Below are positions 21,975 through 30,354 of a DNA stretch of 39,368 bases, one piece after another (the first letter of the stretch is position 1; each line of letters opens with the position of its first letter). The stretch lies in assembly GCA_003141275.1 (NCBI GenBank), contig PLLM01000083.1, positions 1 through 39,368 on the forward strand, written 5' to 3'. A model generated the notes under the pieces. It was not told where the DNA came from and made no database searches. It saw nothing but the letters and a program-made list of their open reading frames with translations. The DNA comes from Phycisphaerales bacterium. Lineage in GTDB: Bacteria; Planctomycetota; Phycisphaerae; Sedimentisphaerales; Anaerobacaceae. A program made the position numbers and the translations under genes.

Positions 21975-23120
21975 ATGAAATCATTGCCGCAAATAGTGCT
22001 TACAACCGAAGAGGCCGGCTTTGCCGAGAAGTTCAAACAGGCGATGCATGCAAATCATAGCGATTCGCTTCTGGGCACCTGCATGGGTATGTCGGAACTG
22101 AAGACGTGTCTCGGAGACGCTAAAGCTTCCATTGCCATTGTGGATATCGACTCCGACCCTCCCAGGATGCTTCGTGAGCTTGACCAGCTTGTGCCCCTGT
22201 TTCCTTCAACAAGGTTTGCCGTGGCGTCGAGTGAGTCCAGCCAGAAGCTTATGCTTGAAGCTATGCAGGCCGGCGCCAGGCACTTTATGCACAAGAAATC
22301 CTTTGAACCGGAGCTCGACAGGATTCTGGAACGATTGCTCGTCGATGATACAAAGGTCGCATCAGCCCTCGGCCAGATAGTGACGGTTTTTTCAGCGAGC
22401 GGCGGCTGTGGCGCGACCACCGTATGCCTGAATCTGGCCAACGAGTTTCGGCTGGAATCAATGCAGCCGGTCCTGACTATTGATATGGATAGTTGCTATG
22501 GAGCCGTGTCCAGCTATCTCGGCATAACCGGCGGGTATAGCATCGACGACGTGCTCAAGCGGAATGACAGGATTGACAGTCAGTTTATCACGACAAGCGC
22601 CACAAAGTACAAAGACAACTTTGACGTATTGGTCAGCGCCACGGGCGCCTCCGATAACGGAAGCGACCGGTATCCGCATCTTGCTGATGCCCTTGAAGCA
22701 TGCAAAGGGGCATACAAATATACAATAATAGATGCGCCGAGATTGCCGGACCAGACGATGAGATTGCTCGCCAGCGCAAGTAAAGCCGTTCTATTGGTTT
22801 TTCAGGCCAATGTAAAAGACATCAAAATCGCCAAAACCATGCTTTCTGCGCTGCGGGAATTTAACGTCAGTTCCGACAAAATCTTTCCGCTTGTGAACAG
22901 GTTCAATCAATGGTGGGGACCATTGGTACCGCTCGAAGAGGTGAAAAAGGCGGTAGGAACAGAACATTTATACACGGTGCGCAATAATTTCAAAAAGGTA
23001 GTTAACTGCGTGAATCGCGGAAAGCCGTTGTCGGAATTGGCGCCGCGTTCGGGTATCCGCAGGGATTTTCAGAGATTAGTGAATAACCTTCACGGCCATA
23101 ACGGCAACGGCAAAAAATAG
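21975..23120 (+). CDS. cpaE: Tad localisation protein CpaE/TadZ (MinD-like ATPase)
   Basis: The product is 381 residues. Residues 1-125 form an atypical receiver-like domain (AIVDIDSDP, AMQAGARHFMHKKSF). Residues 135-380 form a ParA/MinD-like ATPase. The Walker A-like motif FSASGGCGATTVCLNLA lacks the signature Lys of the deviant Walker box, a feature known in several TadZ proteins, so hydrolysis may be poor. TIDMDSCYGAVSSYLGI and YTIIDAPRLP give the later switch regions. TadZ marks the polar or membrane site for pilus assembly. The ATG at 21975 is preferred to the TTG one codon earlier. It starts 44 bp after cpaC and ends 12 bp before the ATPase gene. Confidence 0.9.
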   Translation: MKSLPQIVLTTEEAGFAEKFKQAMHANHSDSLLGTCMGMSELKTCLGDAKASIAIVDIDSDPPRMLRELDQLVPLFPSTRFAVASSESSQKLMLEAMQAGARHFMHKKSFEPELDRILERLLVDDTKVASALGQIVTVFSASGGCGATTVCLNLANEFRLESMQPVLTIDMDSCYGAVSSYLGITGGYSIDDVLKRNDRIDSQFITTSATKYKDNFDVLVSATGASDNGSDRYPHLADALEACKGAYKYTIIDAPRLPDQTMRLLASASKAVLLVFQANVKDIKIAKTMLSALREFNVSSDKIFPLVNRFNQWWGPLVPLEEVKKAVGTEHLYTVRNNFKKVVNCVNRGKPLSELAPRSGIRRDFQRLVNNLHGHNGNGKK

Positions 23121-23132
23121 GGATGAAACATA

Positions 23133-24512
23133 ATGGCAGATGAACATAAACAGGCAGCCAGTAATGACATTAGCGACAGCAAGCAAAACGTTACCTGGCA
23201 CCGCATAAAGGAATCTGTTCACAGGAAATTGCTTACCATACTGGATATGCGTGAAGCCAGACAAGTCCCTATTGAGCAATTGCGCAAAGAATGCTCAAGT
23301 AAAATAGACGCCTTGCTTGGCGAACAGGGTTACCCGCTGACTGCGCCGGAGAAAGACCAGTTACTCCACGAGGTAATGAACGAAGTATTCGGATTTGGGC
23401 CTCTGGAGCAGTTTCTGGCTGACCCGGAAGTAAGCGATATTCTTGTTAATGGGCCGCATCATATATACCTTGAAAAACACGGCCGGCTTGAGCTGACCGA
23501 CGCGACTTTTGCCACTAATGACCACCTGATGCGGGTGATATCGCGAATTGGCTCTAATGTGGGCCGGCGAATCGACGAAAGCTCTCCGATGCTCGATGCA
23601 CGTCTGCCGGATGGTTCCCGTGTCAATGCTATTATTCCTCCTTTGTCGCTGGATGGCCCTATGTTGAGTATCCGCCGGTTCGGAGCCGAACCCGTTGACA
23701 TCAACAAAATGATACAAATGAATTCGCTGACCAAGGAAATGGCGTTTTTCCTCGATGCCTGTGTCCGCTGCAAAATGAACATACTCATTTCAGGCGGCAC
23801 CGGAACAGGCAAGACCACAATGCTGAATGCCTTGTCGCGGTGGATACCGGCAGGTGAGCGCGTCGTAACCATTGAAGACGCGGCCGAACTCAAGCTCCAG
23901 AGAGAGCACGTGGTCCGGCTCGAAACCAGGCCGGCAAATATCGAAGGCAAGGGACAAATTACCCAGCGAGACCTGCTCCGTAACAGCTTGAGAATGCGTC
24001 CCGATAGAATCATTATCGGCGAAGTTCGCGGAGAGGAAACGATGGATATGCTCCAGGCGATGAACACCGGGCACGAAGGGTCGATGGCGACCGTGCACGC
24101 CAACAGCCCGCGAGACGCCCTGCGGCGGCTTGAGAACATGCTGAGTATGGCGGGATTAAACTATCCGGTCCACGCGATGCGTGAGCAGATAAGCTCGGCC
24201 CTGGATGTTTTAATTCACCTTGACCGTATCACCGGCGGACCAAGAAAAATCACAAACATAGCGGAAATAACCGGCACCGAAGGAGACGTAATCTGCCTGC
24301 ACGATATATTCCGCTTCAATCAGATTGGCATAGACGCCCAGGGCAACGCTTACGGACAGTTTGAAACCTGCGGCGTGCGCCCCAACCTCGTAAATCGGCT
24401 CAAGGCCGAAGGAATTGACATACCGGCTGTTCTGTTTCAACGGAGGGTGCTTGACGAATCCGGCAAAAAAGGTTCTGAACCTGCGACCAAAGGGAAAAAG
24501 GAAATTAAATGA
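23133..24512 (+). CDS. cpaF: Tad pilus assembly ATPase CpaF/TadA
   Basis: This 459-residue type II/IV secretion ATPase powers Tad pilus extension and probably retraction at the inner membrane. The N-terminal domain contains FGFGPLEQFLADPEVSDILVNG (86-107). The Walker A motif is GGTGTGKTT (221-229), followed by an Asp box (VVTIEDAAELKL), the Walker B region RPDRIIIGEVRG (289-300) and the His box GSMATVHANSPRDALRRLENM. The length is normal and no key residue is missing. It sits between tadZ and tadB, as usual in Tad loci. GGGATGA precedes the ATG. Confidence 0.96.
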   Translation: MADEHKQAASNDISDSKQNVTWHRIKESVHRKLLTILDMREARQVPIEQLRKECSSKIDALLGEQGYPLTAPEKDQLLHEVMNEVFGFGPLEQFLADPEVSDILVNGPHHIYLEKHGRLELTDATFATNDHLMRVISRIGSNVGRRIDESSPMLDARLPDGSRVNAIIPPLSLDGPMLSIRRFGAEPVDINKMIQMNSLTKEMAFFLDACVRCKMNILISGGTGTGKTTMLNALSRWIPAGERVVTIEDAAELKLQREHVVRLETRPANIEGKGQITQRDLLRNSLRMRPDRIIIGEVRGEETMDMLQAMNTGHEGSMATVHANSPRDALRRLENMLSMAGLNYPVHAMREQISSALDVLIHLDRITGGPRKITNIAEITGTEGDVICLHDIFRFNQIGIDAQGNAYGQFETCGVRPNLVNRLKAEGIDIPAVLFQRRVLDESGKKGSEPATKGKKEIK

Positions 24513-24522
24513 AGGAGTAAAA

Positions 24523-24543
24523 CCGCATAAGGATTTTATGCGG
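24523..24543 (+). promoter_or_regulatory. Intercistronic hairpin between cpaF and tadB
   Basis: A perfect 8-bp stem (CCGCATAA/TTATGCGG) with a 5-nt loop lies in the 44-bp gap. The following bases are GCTTTAATAAATA with no solid T-run, so full termination is unlikely. tadB has no obvious ribosome site after it. It may set the ratio of ATPase to membrane platform proteins. Confidence 0.5.
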
Positions 24544-24556
24544 GCTTTAATAAATA

Positions 24557-25525
24557 ATGACACTAAACATAATCATCCTGGTTACGGTTTTCGTTTTGGT
24601 TTTTTCCTTGTGGTGCTTTTGTGTTTTTGCCTGGCTGGGGCAGTACCTTTCCAAGCTGAAAAATATTCAGCAGCGGCTCGGACTTATAACGAGTGGAACC
24701 GTTGATGAATCGAAGATGCTTCGGCTGTGGCGCGATACGCAGGCAGGCGAGCAGGCGGGTCGAGTCGAAGTGGTCTTAACTCTTCAAAAAAAGCTCAAAA
24801 GGATTGCCAATGACGCTGGATGGCGTGTTTCCGTTAATACGGTTCTTCTCGGATTAGGCGGTGCGTGTCTTTTAACAAGTATTATCGCATTTGTCCTTAC
24901 CAACAGCATAACGGTAGCATTCGCCAGTGCGATGGTCACCGTTTCCGGCTTTTCAGTTTATACGCGAAGAAAAATCGACAAACGAGCGGATTTGTTCGAA
25001 AGGCAGCTTATCGATGCACTTGGAATTGCGGCACGTTCTTTGAGGGCCGGACATCCCCTTGTCGGCTCATTTCAGCTAATAGCTGAAGAAATAGGCTCGC
25101 CGCTGGGAGATGTCTTCTACCGTATATGTAAAGAGCAGGAGCTGGGCGTGGATATGAAAAATTCCATCAGGTCAGCGGCCGAAGAGACGTCTAACTCGGA
25201 ACTGAAGTTTTTCACTTCCGCGGTGGCCATCCAGCTACAAAGCGGCGGCAATCTCGCTGATTTGATGGACAGTCTCTCAGCGGTAATCCGAGCCAGAGTC
25301 CGTCTTGCCAGAAGAGTTCGAGTGCTTACCGCCCAGACGAATTTCAGTGCCAAAATACTGATTGCGATGCCTGTAATCCTGTTTATTTTGCTGAATATAG
25401 TAAACCCCAATTATATGGAGCCAATGTACAAAACAACAACGGGAAAATACATTCTTGCGGGAACAATCGTCAGTGTTCTGCTGGGCTGGTGGCTAATGAA
25501 AAAACTGGCGGTGTTGCGTTTTTAA
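24557..25525 (+). CDS. tadB: Tad inner-membrane platform protein TadB
   Basis: The product is 322 residues with the type II secretion F domain layout: an N-terminal membrane segment (5-30), a cytoplasmic stretch, two hydrophobic segments (about 88-128), the F domain (about 145-275, containing QLIDALGIAARSLRAGHPL, SFQLIAEEIGSPLGD and LTAQTNFSAKILIAMPVI), and two C-terminal membrane segments. TadB and TadC together form the platform engaged by CpaF. No good Shine-Dalgarno precedes the ATG (CTTTAATAAATA), and a hairpin occupies the intergenic space. Confidence 0.92.
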   Translation: MTLNIIILVTVFVLVFSLWCFCVFAWLGQYLSKLKNIQQRLGLITSGTVDESKMLRLWRDTQAGEQAGRVEVVLTLQKKLKRIANDAGWRVSVNTVLLGLGGACLLTSIIAFVLTNSITVAFASAMVTVSGFSVYTRRKIDKRADLFERQLIDALGIAARSLRAGHPLVGSFQLIAEEIGSPLGDVFYRICKEQELGVDMKNSIRSAAEETSNSELKFFTSAVAIQLQSGGNLADLMDSLSAVIRARVRLARRVRVLTAQTNFSAKILIAMPVILFILLNIVNPNYMEPMYKTTTGKYILAGTIVSVLLGWWLMKKLAVLRF

Positions 25526-25556
25526 TAACGGTCAAGGAGATGAGTTTCGTATAATT

Positions 25557-26471
25557 ATGATGGAAATAGCGATACCTATTCTGGCTTTTCTTTCTGTTAT
25601 GGCCATTAGTGGTTCATTGCTTCTTGCCTACATGCAAAGGCAAGCAATGGTGGGAATAAAATTGCAGGACAGCAGATTTGTGAAGCTGCCGGGGAAAGAA
25701 AAACCGAAACAGTTCAATATTTTGAGATTGCTGGCGAGGATTGGCAATGTGGTTTCTCATGGAAACGCCAGCAAATCCCTCAGCGAGCAATTGGTTCGCG
25801 TGGGATACATCGGCTCAGCATCGTCTGCCGTTTACACCGGCGTCAAAATATTACTGTTCATTATCGGATTTGTAGTAATGACAGTGTTGCTGATGCCGAC
25901 GAGTTTTTCAGGCACTGAAAAACTCGTTCTTACCGTTCTTGCGGCTTCTGTTTTGTTCTTTATTCCGAATTTTATCGTTGTGGCTAAGCTGGCAAGACGC
26001 AGGGAAGAAATCCGGCGGCATCTGCCTCAGGCCGTGGATTTGCTGGAGATATGCGTTTCGTCGGGTTTGGGACTTGATATGGCCTGGAGCGTTGTTTCCG
26101 AGGAAATCCGGCAGGTGAGTCCTATTCTTGCCAATGCCATGTCGCTGACAAACTTTGAGATGAACCTTGGCGCAGGTCGCGCCGATGCAATGCGTCACAT
26201 GGCCGAAAGGACCGGAGCCACTGAATTGTCTTCCTTGGCTACAATACTGATTCAGACCGAACGCTTTGGGACCAGTATTGCCGAAACCCTGAAAATATTT
26301 GCCAATTCGATGCGTGAAGCGAGAACACACACTGCCGAAGAAAGCGCGGAAAAAATGACGGTGAAGTTGATTTTTCCAATGGCTTTGTTTATATTTCCAG
26401 CTGTGCTGGTGATAGTGGCGGGACCCGCCCTTATAACCCTGTTAGGTTCTAAAATGTTTGGGAGTGGCTAA
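25557..26471 (+). CDS. tadC: Tad inner-membrane platform protein TadC
   Basis: The product is 304 residues, the partner of TadB, with an N-terminal membrane segment (5-26), a paired segment (about 97-140), the F domain (RRHLPQAVDLLEICVSSGLGLDMAWSVV … LATILIQTERFGTSIAETL, about 155-245) and a C-terminal hydrophobic end (FPMALFIFPAVLVIVAGPALI). Two adjacent ATGs (25557, 25560) are possible starts. The only clear ribosome site, AAGGAG at 25534-25539, lies 17 nt upstream and sits directly before a four-codon out-of-frame ATG, so initiation may involve reinitiation. Confidence 0.92.
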   Translation: MMEIAIPILAFLSVMAISGSLLLAYMQRQAMVGIKLQDSRFVKLPGKEKPKQFNILRLLARIGNVVSHGNASKSLSEQLVRVGYIGSASSAVYTGVKILLFIIGFVVMTVLLMPTSFSGTEKLVLTVLAASVLFFIPNFIVVAKLARRREEIRRHLPQAVDLLEICVSSGLGLDMAWSVVSEEIRQVSPILANAMSLTNFEMNLGAGRADAMRHMAERTGATELSSLATILIQTERFGTSIAETLKIFANSMREARTHTAEESAEKMTVKLIFPMALFIFPAVLVIVAGPALITLLGSKMFGSG

Positions 26472-26473
26472 AA

Positions 26474-27001
26474 ATGATTATAAGTAAAAACAATTGTGTT
26501 ATGAAAACAGTTTTTGTTATTGAGTTGGCCCTTTTATGTGTGTTTGTCTGTGGTTGTAATAATACACACAAGGAAGCTATTAACGAGGGCCAGATGAATG
26601 CCGGACTGATAACCGCGTACAACGACACGGCGATGGAAAACGCCATCATCGCCCAGCATTCTTTGTATTCGTATCACTTCGTAAACAACAGCGACCAGTT
26701 AAACGAGCTGGGCCGGCGCGACCTTTCAATCCTCGCTAAACACTTTAAGGAATATCCCGGTCAGCTTGATATAAGCCACGACGGCACAAGCAAAGGTCTC
26801 TATCAGGCAAGAGTGGCCTATGTTAGCGGACAGCTTAAGAAAGATGGCGTCGATATTTCCAAACTCACTATATCCGATGGTTTGCCGGGCGGAAGCGGAA
26901 TGGCTTCCAATGACGTGGTCAAAATCAATGAAGCCAACCAGAAAGCTCGTAACGAACAACGTAGCAAACCCATGACTGGAAATGCGAGCAGCAGCAAATA
27001 A
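26474..27001 (+). CDS. Tad-associated OmpA/CpaD-like lipoprotein
   Basis: The product is 175 residues. A hydrophobic signal ends in the lipobox VCGC (Cys28). The body LYSYHFVNNSDQLNELGRRDLSILAKHF, then GQLDISHDGTSKGLYQARVAYVSGQLKKDGVDISKLTI, follows the beta/alpha pattern of OmpA-like and CpaD-type domains but lacks the full peptidoglycan-binding motif. CpaD-type lipoproteins assist the secretin in Tad systems, and the position between tadC and tadD fits. The C-terminus is rich in N, Q, S and K. It starts 2 bp after tadC and its stop overlaps the start of tadD by one base (TAATG), so the three genes are tightly coupled. The family assignment is tentative; the lipoprotein call is firm. Confidence 0.75.
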   Translation: MIISKNNCVMKTVFVIELALLCVFVCGCNNTHKEAINEGQMNAGLITAYNDTAMENAIIAQHSLYSYHFVNNSDQLNELGRRDLSILAKHFKEYPGQLDISHDGTSKGLYQARVAYVSGQLKKDGVDISKLTISDGLPGGSGMASNDVVKINEANQKARNEQRSKPMTGNASSSK

Positions 27002-27666
27002 TGACTTGTAGAAAGCAACCTGTTGTATTGCTGCTTTTTTTAGTGGCTATGGTTTGCGTTGCCACGCTTGTCTGCGGCTGCAGCAAGGAAGACGCTGCCT
27101 CAAAATCCAAACCGGACTATTCTCAATCTGAAGCAGATGCGGCGTTTGCTAAAGGCGCCGACCAGCCGCCGAGCATCCGGACCCTTTATGTGATGGCTGA
27201 CATCCTGGTCAAGCAGGGTCGCGACGACCAGGCCGAAGTCCTGTTAACGAGAATTATTCATGAACACCCGCGGTTTACGCCCGCCTATAATAGTCTTGCG
27301 GAACTAAAAATGAGACAGCGGCAAACCGATGAGGCCGTAAAAATACTGTCAAAGGGGCTTGAAGCTGACTCTAAAGACCCTGTGCTGCTTAATAACCTTG
27401 GTATGTGCTGGATGGTAAAACAAAAATATGATAAGGCGTTAAAGTATTTCACTGAAGCCGCCGGAGTAAATCCTGAAAGCACGAGGTATCGTGCCAACAT
27501 GGCTGCTGCGCTGGGCTTCATGGGCCGGGATGATGAGGCTTTGGCGCTTTACCGCCAGATATTACCTGGGAATCAGGCGACACACAATCTTGAAATCATA
27601 CAGTCCGCCAGAGGGACACCTCCCGGCAATATGCCCGCTTCAGCAGAAAATTCGGATGGTCAGTGA
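27001..27666 (+). CDS. tadD: TadD-like TPR lipoprotein
   Basis: The product is 221 residues with a lipoprotein signal ending in VCGC (Cys27). From about 60 it carries about four tetratricopeptide repeats (SIRTLYVMADILVKQGRDDQAE, TPAYNSLAELKMRQRQTDEAV, PVLLNNLGMCWMVKQKYDKAL, TRYRANMAAALGFMGRDDEAL). TadD-type TPR lipoproteins act as pilotins or assembly factors for the Tad secretin. It is the last gene of the Tad run. Its ATG shares a base with the preceding stop. A short Ser/Gly/Asn-rich tail follows the last repeat. Confidence 0.88.
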   Translation: MTCRKQPVVLLLFLVAMVCVATLVCGCSKEDAASKSKPDYSQSEADAAFAKGADQPPSIRTLYVMADILVKQGRDDQAEVLLTRIIHEHPRFTPAYNSLAELKMRQRQTDEAVKILSKGLEADSKDPVLLNNLGMCWMVKQKYDKALKYFTEAAGVNPESTRYRANMAAALGFMGRDDEALALYRQILPGNQATHNLEIIQSARGTPPGNMPASAENSDGQ

Positions 27667-27717
27667 ATTCAACTATAACTTGGCATAAGCGGCTTATTGT
27701 CCACTTTGCCTGAATAG

Positions 27718-27864
27718 TCAAGCTTGTTTGTCGGTCTTGGTTGCTATTTTCTCGACGGCCCGGACAAGGCGACCGGCCAGCAGAAGTACGTGGATCATAA
27801 TAACCACGCAGACAACGACTACCAGAACATGGAACACCACACCCAAATTTGCCATTAGCAACAT
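27718..27864 (-). CDS. Small single-span membrane protein, 48 residues, unknown
   Basis: Reading the minus strand from ATG at 27864 to TGA at 27718 gives 48 residues: a hydrophobic helix (MANLGVVFHVLVVVVCVVIM and on through HVLLLAG), then a basic cytoplasmic-type tail (RLVRAVEKIATKTDKQA). AAGGGA lies 6 nt upstream of the ATG, supporting translation. It is convergent with tadD and divergent from the acetyltransferase. I do not recognise a family; the layout recalls small regulatory membrane proteins. The remainder of 27667-28061 shows no other gene. Confidence 0.6.
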   Translation of the reverse strand: MLLMANLGVVFHVLVVVVCVVIMIHVLLLAGRLVRAVEKIATKTDKQA

Positions 27865-28022
27865 TACAATCCCTTTCAAACTTAATTATTAACCATAAAA
27901 TGTATCAAGCTCCTTGAATTATTATCGGTCATAAGCCCCCATCGTCTTGAATTGACCATTTTTGCCAATAGTTCGCTCTGGGCTGGAAACCACATATTCT
28001 GACTGCCAAATCAGGATTGAAC

Positions 28023-28052
28023 TTTGGAAACAGTCGAGGAGTATGTTATACT
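28023..28052 (+). promoter_or_regulatory. Weak candidate promoter for the acetyltransferase
   Basis: TTTGGA (28023-28028), 18 bp, TATACT (28047-28052). Only 9 nt separate the -10 box from the ATG at 28062, predicting a leaderless or nearly leaderless message. The -35 box is poor. Confidence 0.35.
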
Positions 28053-28061
28053 TGTTTAATT

Positions 28062-28541
28062 ATGAACGTTCGCAGTGCAAATGTTAGTGATGTAAAGGCC
28101 ATACACGCCCTGATAAATTGTTACGCGGAGCGTGATATGATGCTGTTTCGCTCGATGGCCGACATTTTTACAAATCTCCAGACCTTTCTTGTCGCCCAAC
28201 TCGATGGTCAGGTCATCGGCTGCTGCGCGCTCGAGGTAATCTGGTCAGACCTGGCGGAGATAAAATCACTGGCCGTCGATGAGTCGCACCAGAACAAAGG
28301 GGCGGGGGCGATGCTGGTGAACGCCGCAGTCGAGCAGGCGCATCGGCTTGGGGTGCCAAAGGTATTCGGGCTTACGCTTAAGCCGGAGTTCTTCGGCAAA
28401 CTTGGCTTCCAGGTGGCTAACAAGGATTCATTGCCTATGAAGGTCTGGAGCGATTGTGCCCGCTGCACCAAACAGCAGAACTGCGACGAAACAGCCGTAA
28501 TCAAGCTGATTGAAGGTGCTTGCTGCCCTCTTAGGCAATAA
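28062..28541 (+). CDS. GNAT-family N-acetyltransferase
   Basis: The product is 159 residues. The GNAT fold is clear: VRSANVSDVKAIHALINCYAE (strand 1/helix 1), FLVAQLDGQVIGCCALEVIWSDLAEIKSLAV (strands 2-4) and the acetyl-CoA loop DESHQNKGAGAMLVNAAVEQA (Q-x-x-G-x-G/A type), then FGLTLKPEFFGKLGF. The pattern resembles N-acetylglutamate synthase-type acetyltransferases of the ArgA C-terminal domain. Four Cys near the end (CARCTKQQNC … CC) could bind metal. The ATG at 28062 starts the homology; the frame is open upstream to a TTG at 28017 that seems unused. Its substrate is unproven. It stands as a single gene. Confidence 0.82.
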   Translation: MNVRSANVSDVKAIHALINCYAERDMMLFRSMADIFTNLQTFLVAQLDGQVIGCCALEVIWSDLAEIKSLAVDESHQNKGAGAMLVNAAVEQAHRLGVPKVFGLTLKPEFFGKLGFQVANKDSLPMKVWSDCARCTKQQNCDETAVIKLIEGACCPLRQ

Positions 28542-28650
28542 GTCGGTTGGCAGGCCGGATAAACCGTATCATTCGGATTAAATCCCTTTCTGCCGCTATG
28601 GCTCTTTTCTCCCGCGTTTTCAGTTAACTAGCCCGGTTTATTTGCCGATA

Positions 28651-28663
28651 CGTCAAATTGACG
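28651..28663. promoter_or_regulatory. 13-bp palindrome upstream of the PEGA protein gene
   Basis: CGTCAAATTGACG is a perfect 6-bp inverted repeat around one base. Its right half forms TTGACG, which is 17 bp from TATGGG (28681-28686), so it could be an operator overlapping a -35 element. The -10 match is weak. Confidence 0.35.
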
Positions 28664-28695
28664 ATAAAAGCTTACTGTTTTATGGGGGCTGTAAA

Positions 28696-30339
28696 ATGCA
28701 GAAGATTCGTAATACGCACAATTCATTGGTTGTGATTGGTTTAGCCGCAATGTTTGTTTTACCTTCAACTGCTTATGCTGCGAAGCATTATTTGGAGGTG
28801 ACTTCCTATCCGCCGGGTGCGACGGTCGCAGTTGACGGCGAAACAAGGAGTAAAATTACACCTATGAAGGTTTTGTTACATGAGGGAGAGCACACGGTGA
28901 CAGTAGCTTACCCCGGTTATGGCTGGGAGCCGAATACGCAAACAATAACTATGGATGGTAAGCATCGTAATTATCTTGACGTTAATCTGTTGCCGGTTCT
29001 TACAACGGGTCCGCAGGGTGAACAAGGCCCGCAAGGCGAAAAAGGCGATACAGGCGATACCGGTCTTCAAGGCCCGCAAGGGATACAAGGAGCTACTGGA
29101 GCAACGGGGGCAACAGGAGCTACAGGCCCGCAAGGTCCTAAGGGCGATACCGGTGTATCATGGCAGACAGTTACAGGCACAAGCCAGCAGGCTGCGTCCA
29201 GCAAGGGATACGTAGCGAATAATACCTCACAGGTCACTATTACTCTGCCGGCTTCGCCGACTGCTGCTGACATAGTTCGTGTGGCGGGCTTTGGCATCGG
29301 CGGCTGGGAAATCGCCCAGAATGCCGGCCAAGTTGTGCTTACGAAAAATATCGGTGGAACTGGAACAGGGGGGTATTATTGGGTCGCGCGAGACAGCAGC
29401 CGGAATTGGTATTCTGTTGCGTCATCGTCGGACGGAACTAAACTGGTAGCTGCAGTTTATGCAGGCGGTCAAATATATACATCTATAGATTCAGGCGAGA
29501 CCTGGACGGCGCGAGACAGCAACCGGGATTGGCGTTCTGTTGCCTCTTCGTCGGACGGGACCAAATTAGTCGCTGGGGTGTGGGACGGTCAGATTTACAC
29601 CTCGACTGATTCCGGTGTAAACTGGACGGCGCGAGCCAGCAGCCGGATTTGGCATGGCATCGCATCATCATCCGACGGGACCAAACTTGTCGCTGCGGCA
29701 TATAACGGCCAGATTTATACCTCGACGGATTCCGGCGCCAACTGGACGGCCAGAGACAGCAGCCGGCATTGGTGGCGCGTTGCCTCATCGTCGGACGGGA
29801 CCAAATTAGTCGCAGTTGTGGATGACGGCCAGATTTATACCTCGACTGATTCCGGTGAGACCTGGACGCCGAGAGACAGCGACCGGAGCTGGTATTCCGT
29901 TGCTTCGTCGTCGGACGGGACCAAATTAGTCGCTGTGGTGTGGGACGGTCAGATTTACACTTCGGCGGATTCCGGTGCAAACTGGACGCCGAGAGACAGC
30001 AATCGGACTTGGGTTTCCGTTACCTCGTCGTCGGACGGGACCAAACTGGCCGCGGGGCTAAATGGGGGTAATATTTACACCTCAACGGATTCCGGCGTAA
30101 CATGGACGGTTGCGCCAGGCAGCAGCGGGAGTTGGTGGTTTTCCATTGCCTGCTCGTCGGACGGGGGCAAATTAGTCGCTGGGGTGCTTGGGGGTCAGAT
30201 TTATACCTCTATCCCGACTACTACACCGGGCACGGGAGGTTATCTGACTGGCGATTCGGACGCGGCTATCGAGCTTCAATACCTCGGCAGCAGCCAGTGG
30301 CGTGTGCTTAGCCACGAGGGTACTATTTCGGCGTATTGA
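28696..30339 (+). CDS. Secreted PEGA / collagen-like / beta-propeller protein
   Basis: The product is 547 residues. The ATG at 28696 is chosen because a signal peptide (1-28, ending STAYA) begins there and GGGGG lies upstream; a TTG 18 codons earlier is also in frame. A PEGA domain (about 29-100; [24 protein letters not shown]) is followed by 16 uninterrupted collagen-type Gly-X-Y triplets (105-152; [16 protein letters not shown], then four GAT). A small beta domain begins (153-217; [19 protein letters not shown] … [11 protein letters not shown]) and seems to resume at the C-terminus ([20 protein letters not shown]). Between lie seven repeats of 40 residues, each with SSDGTKLVA and [10 protein letters not shown], resembling BNR/propeller blades. 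A surface or extracellular adhesin is likely. Close similarity among the repeats suggests recent expansion. Confidence 0.85.
   Translation: MQKIRNTHNSLVVIGLAAMFVLPSTAYAAKHYLEVTSYPPGATVAVDGETRSKITPMKVLLHEGEHTVTVAYPGYGWEPNTQTITMDGKHRNYLDVNLLPVLTTGPQGEQGPQGEKGDTGDTGLQGPQGIQGATGATGATGATGPQGPKGDTGVSWQTVTGTSQQAASSKGYVANNTSQVTITLPASPTAADIVRVAGFGIGGWEIAQNAGQVVLTKNIGGTGTGGYYWVARDSSRNWYSVASSSDGTKLVAAVYAGGQIYTSIDSGETWTARDSNRDWRSVASSSDGTKLVAGVWDGQIYTSTDSGVNWTARASSRIWHGIASSSDGTKLVAAAYNGQIYTSTDSGANWTARDSSRHWWRVASSSDGTKLVAVVDDGQIYTSTDSGETWTPRDSDRSWYSVASSSDGTKLVAVVWDGQIYTSADSGANWTPRDSNRTWVSVTSSSDGTKLAAGLNGGNIYTSTDSGVTWTVAPGSSGSWWFSIACSSDGGKLVAGVLGGQIYTSIPTTTPGTGGYLTGDSDAAIELQYLGSSQWRVLSHEGTISAY
29386..30210 (+). 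repeat. Seven tandem ~120-bp coding repeats
   Basis: Units begin near 29386 and 29509, then every 120 bp to about 30109. The first is 123 bp and the last is shorter and more diverged. The word TCGGACGGGACCAAA recurs at exact 120-bp steps (29551, 29671 with one change, 29791, 29911, 30031). High nucleotide identity makes the array prone to unit gain or loss and to assembly error. Confidence 0.88.
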
Positions 30340-30354
30340 GAAAGAACCGGGTTA

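Noticed and set aside
22380-22450. Loss of the Walker Lys in TadZ as a sign of a pseudogene.
   Set aside because: Lys-less Walker boxes are known among TadZ/CpaE proteins and the frame and locus are otherwise intact.
29483-29980. Long minus-strand ORF with regular repeats opposite the propeller protein.
   Set aside because: It is the antisense shadow of the 120-bp coding repeats; its composition (R, S, P-rich repeats) reflects the repeat DNA, and it has no start signals.
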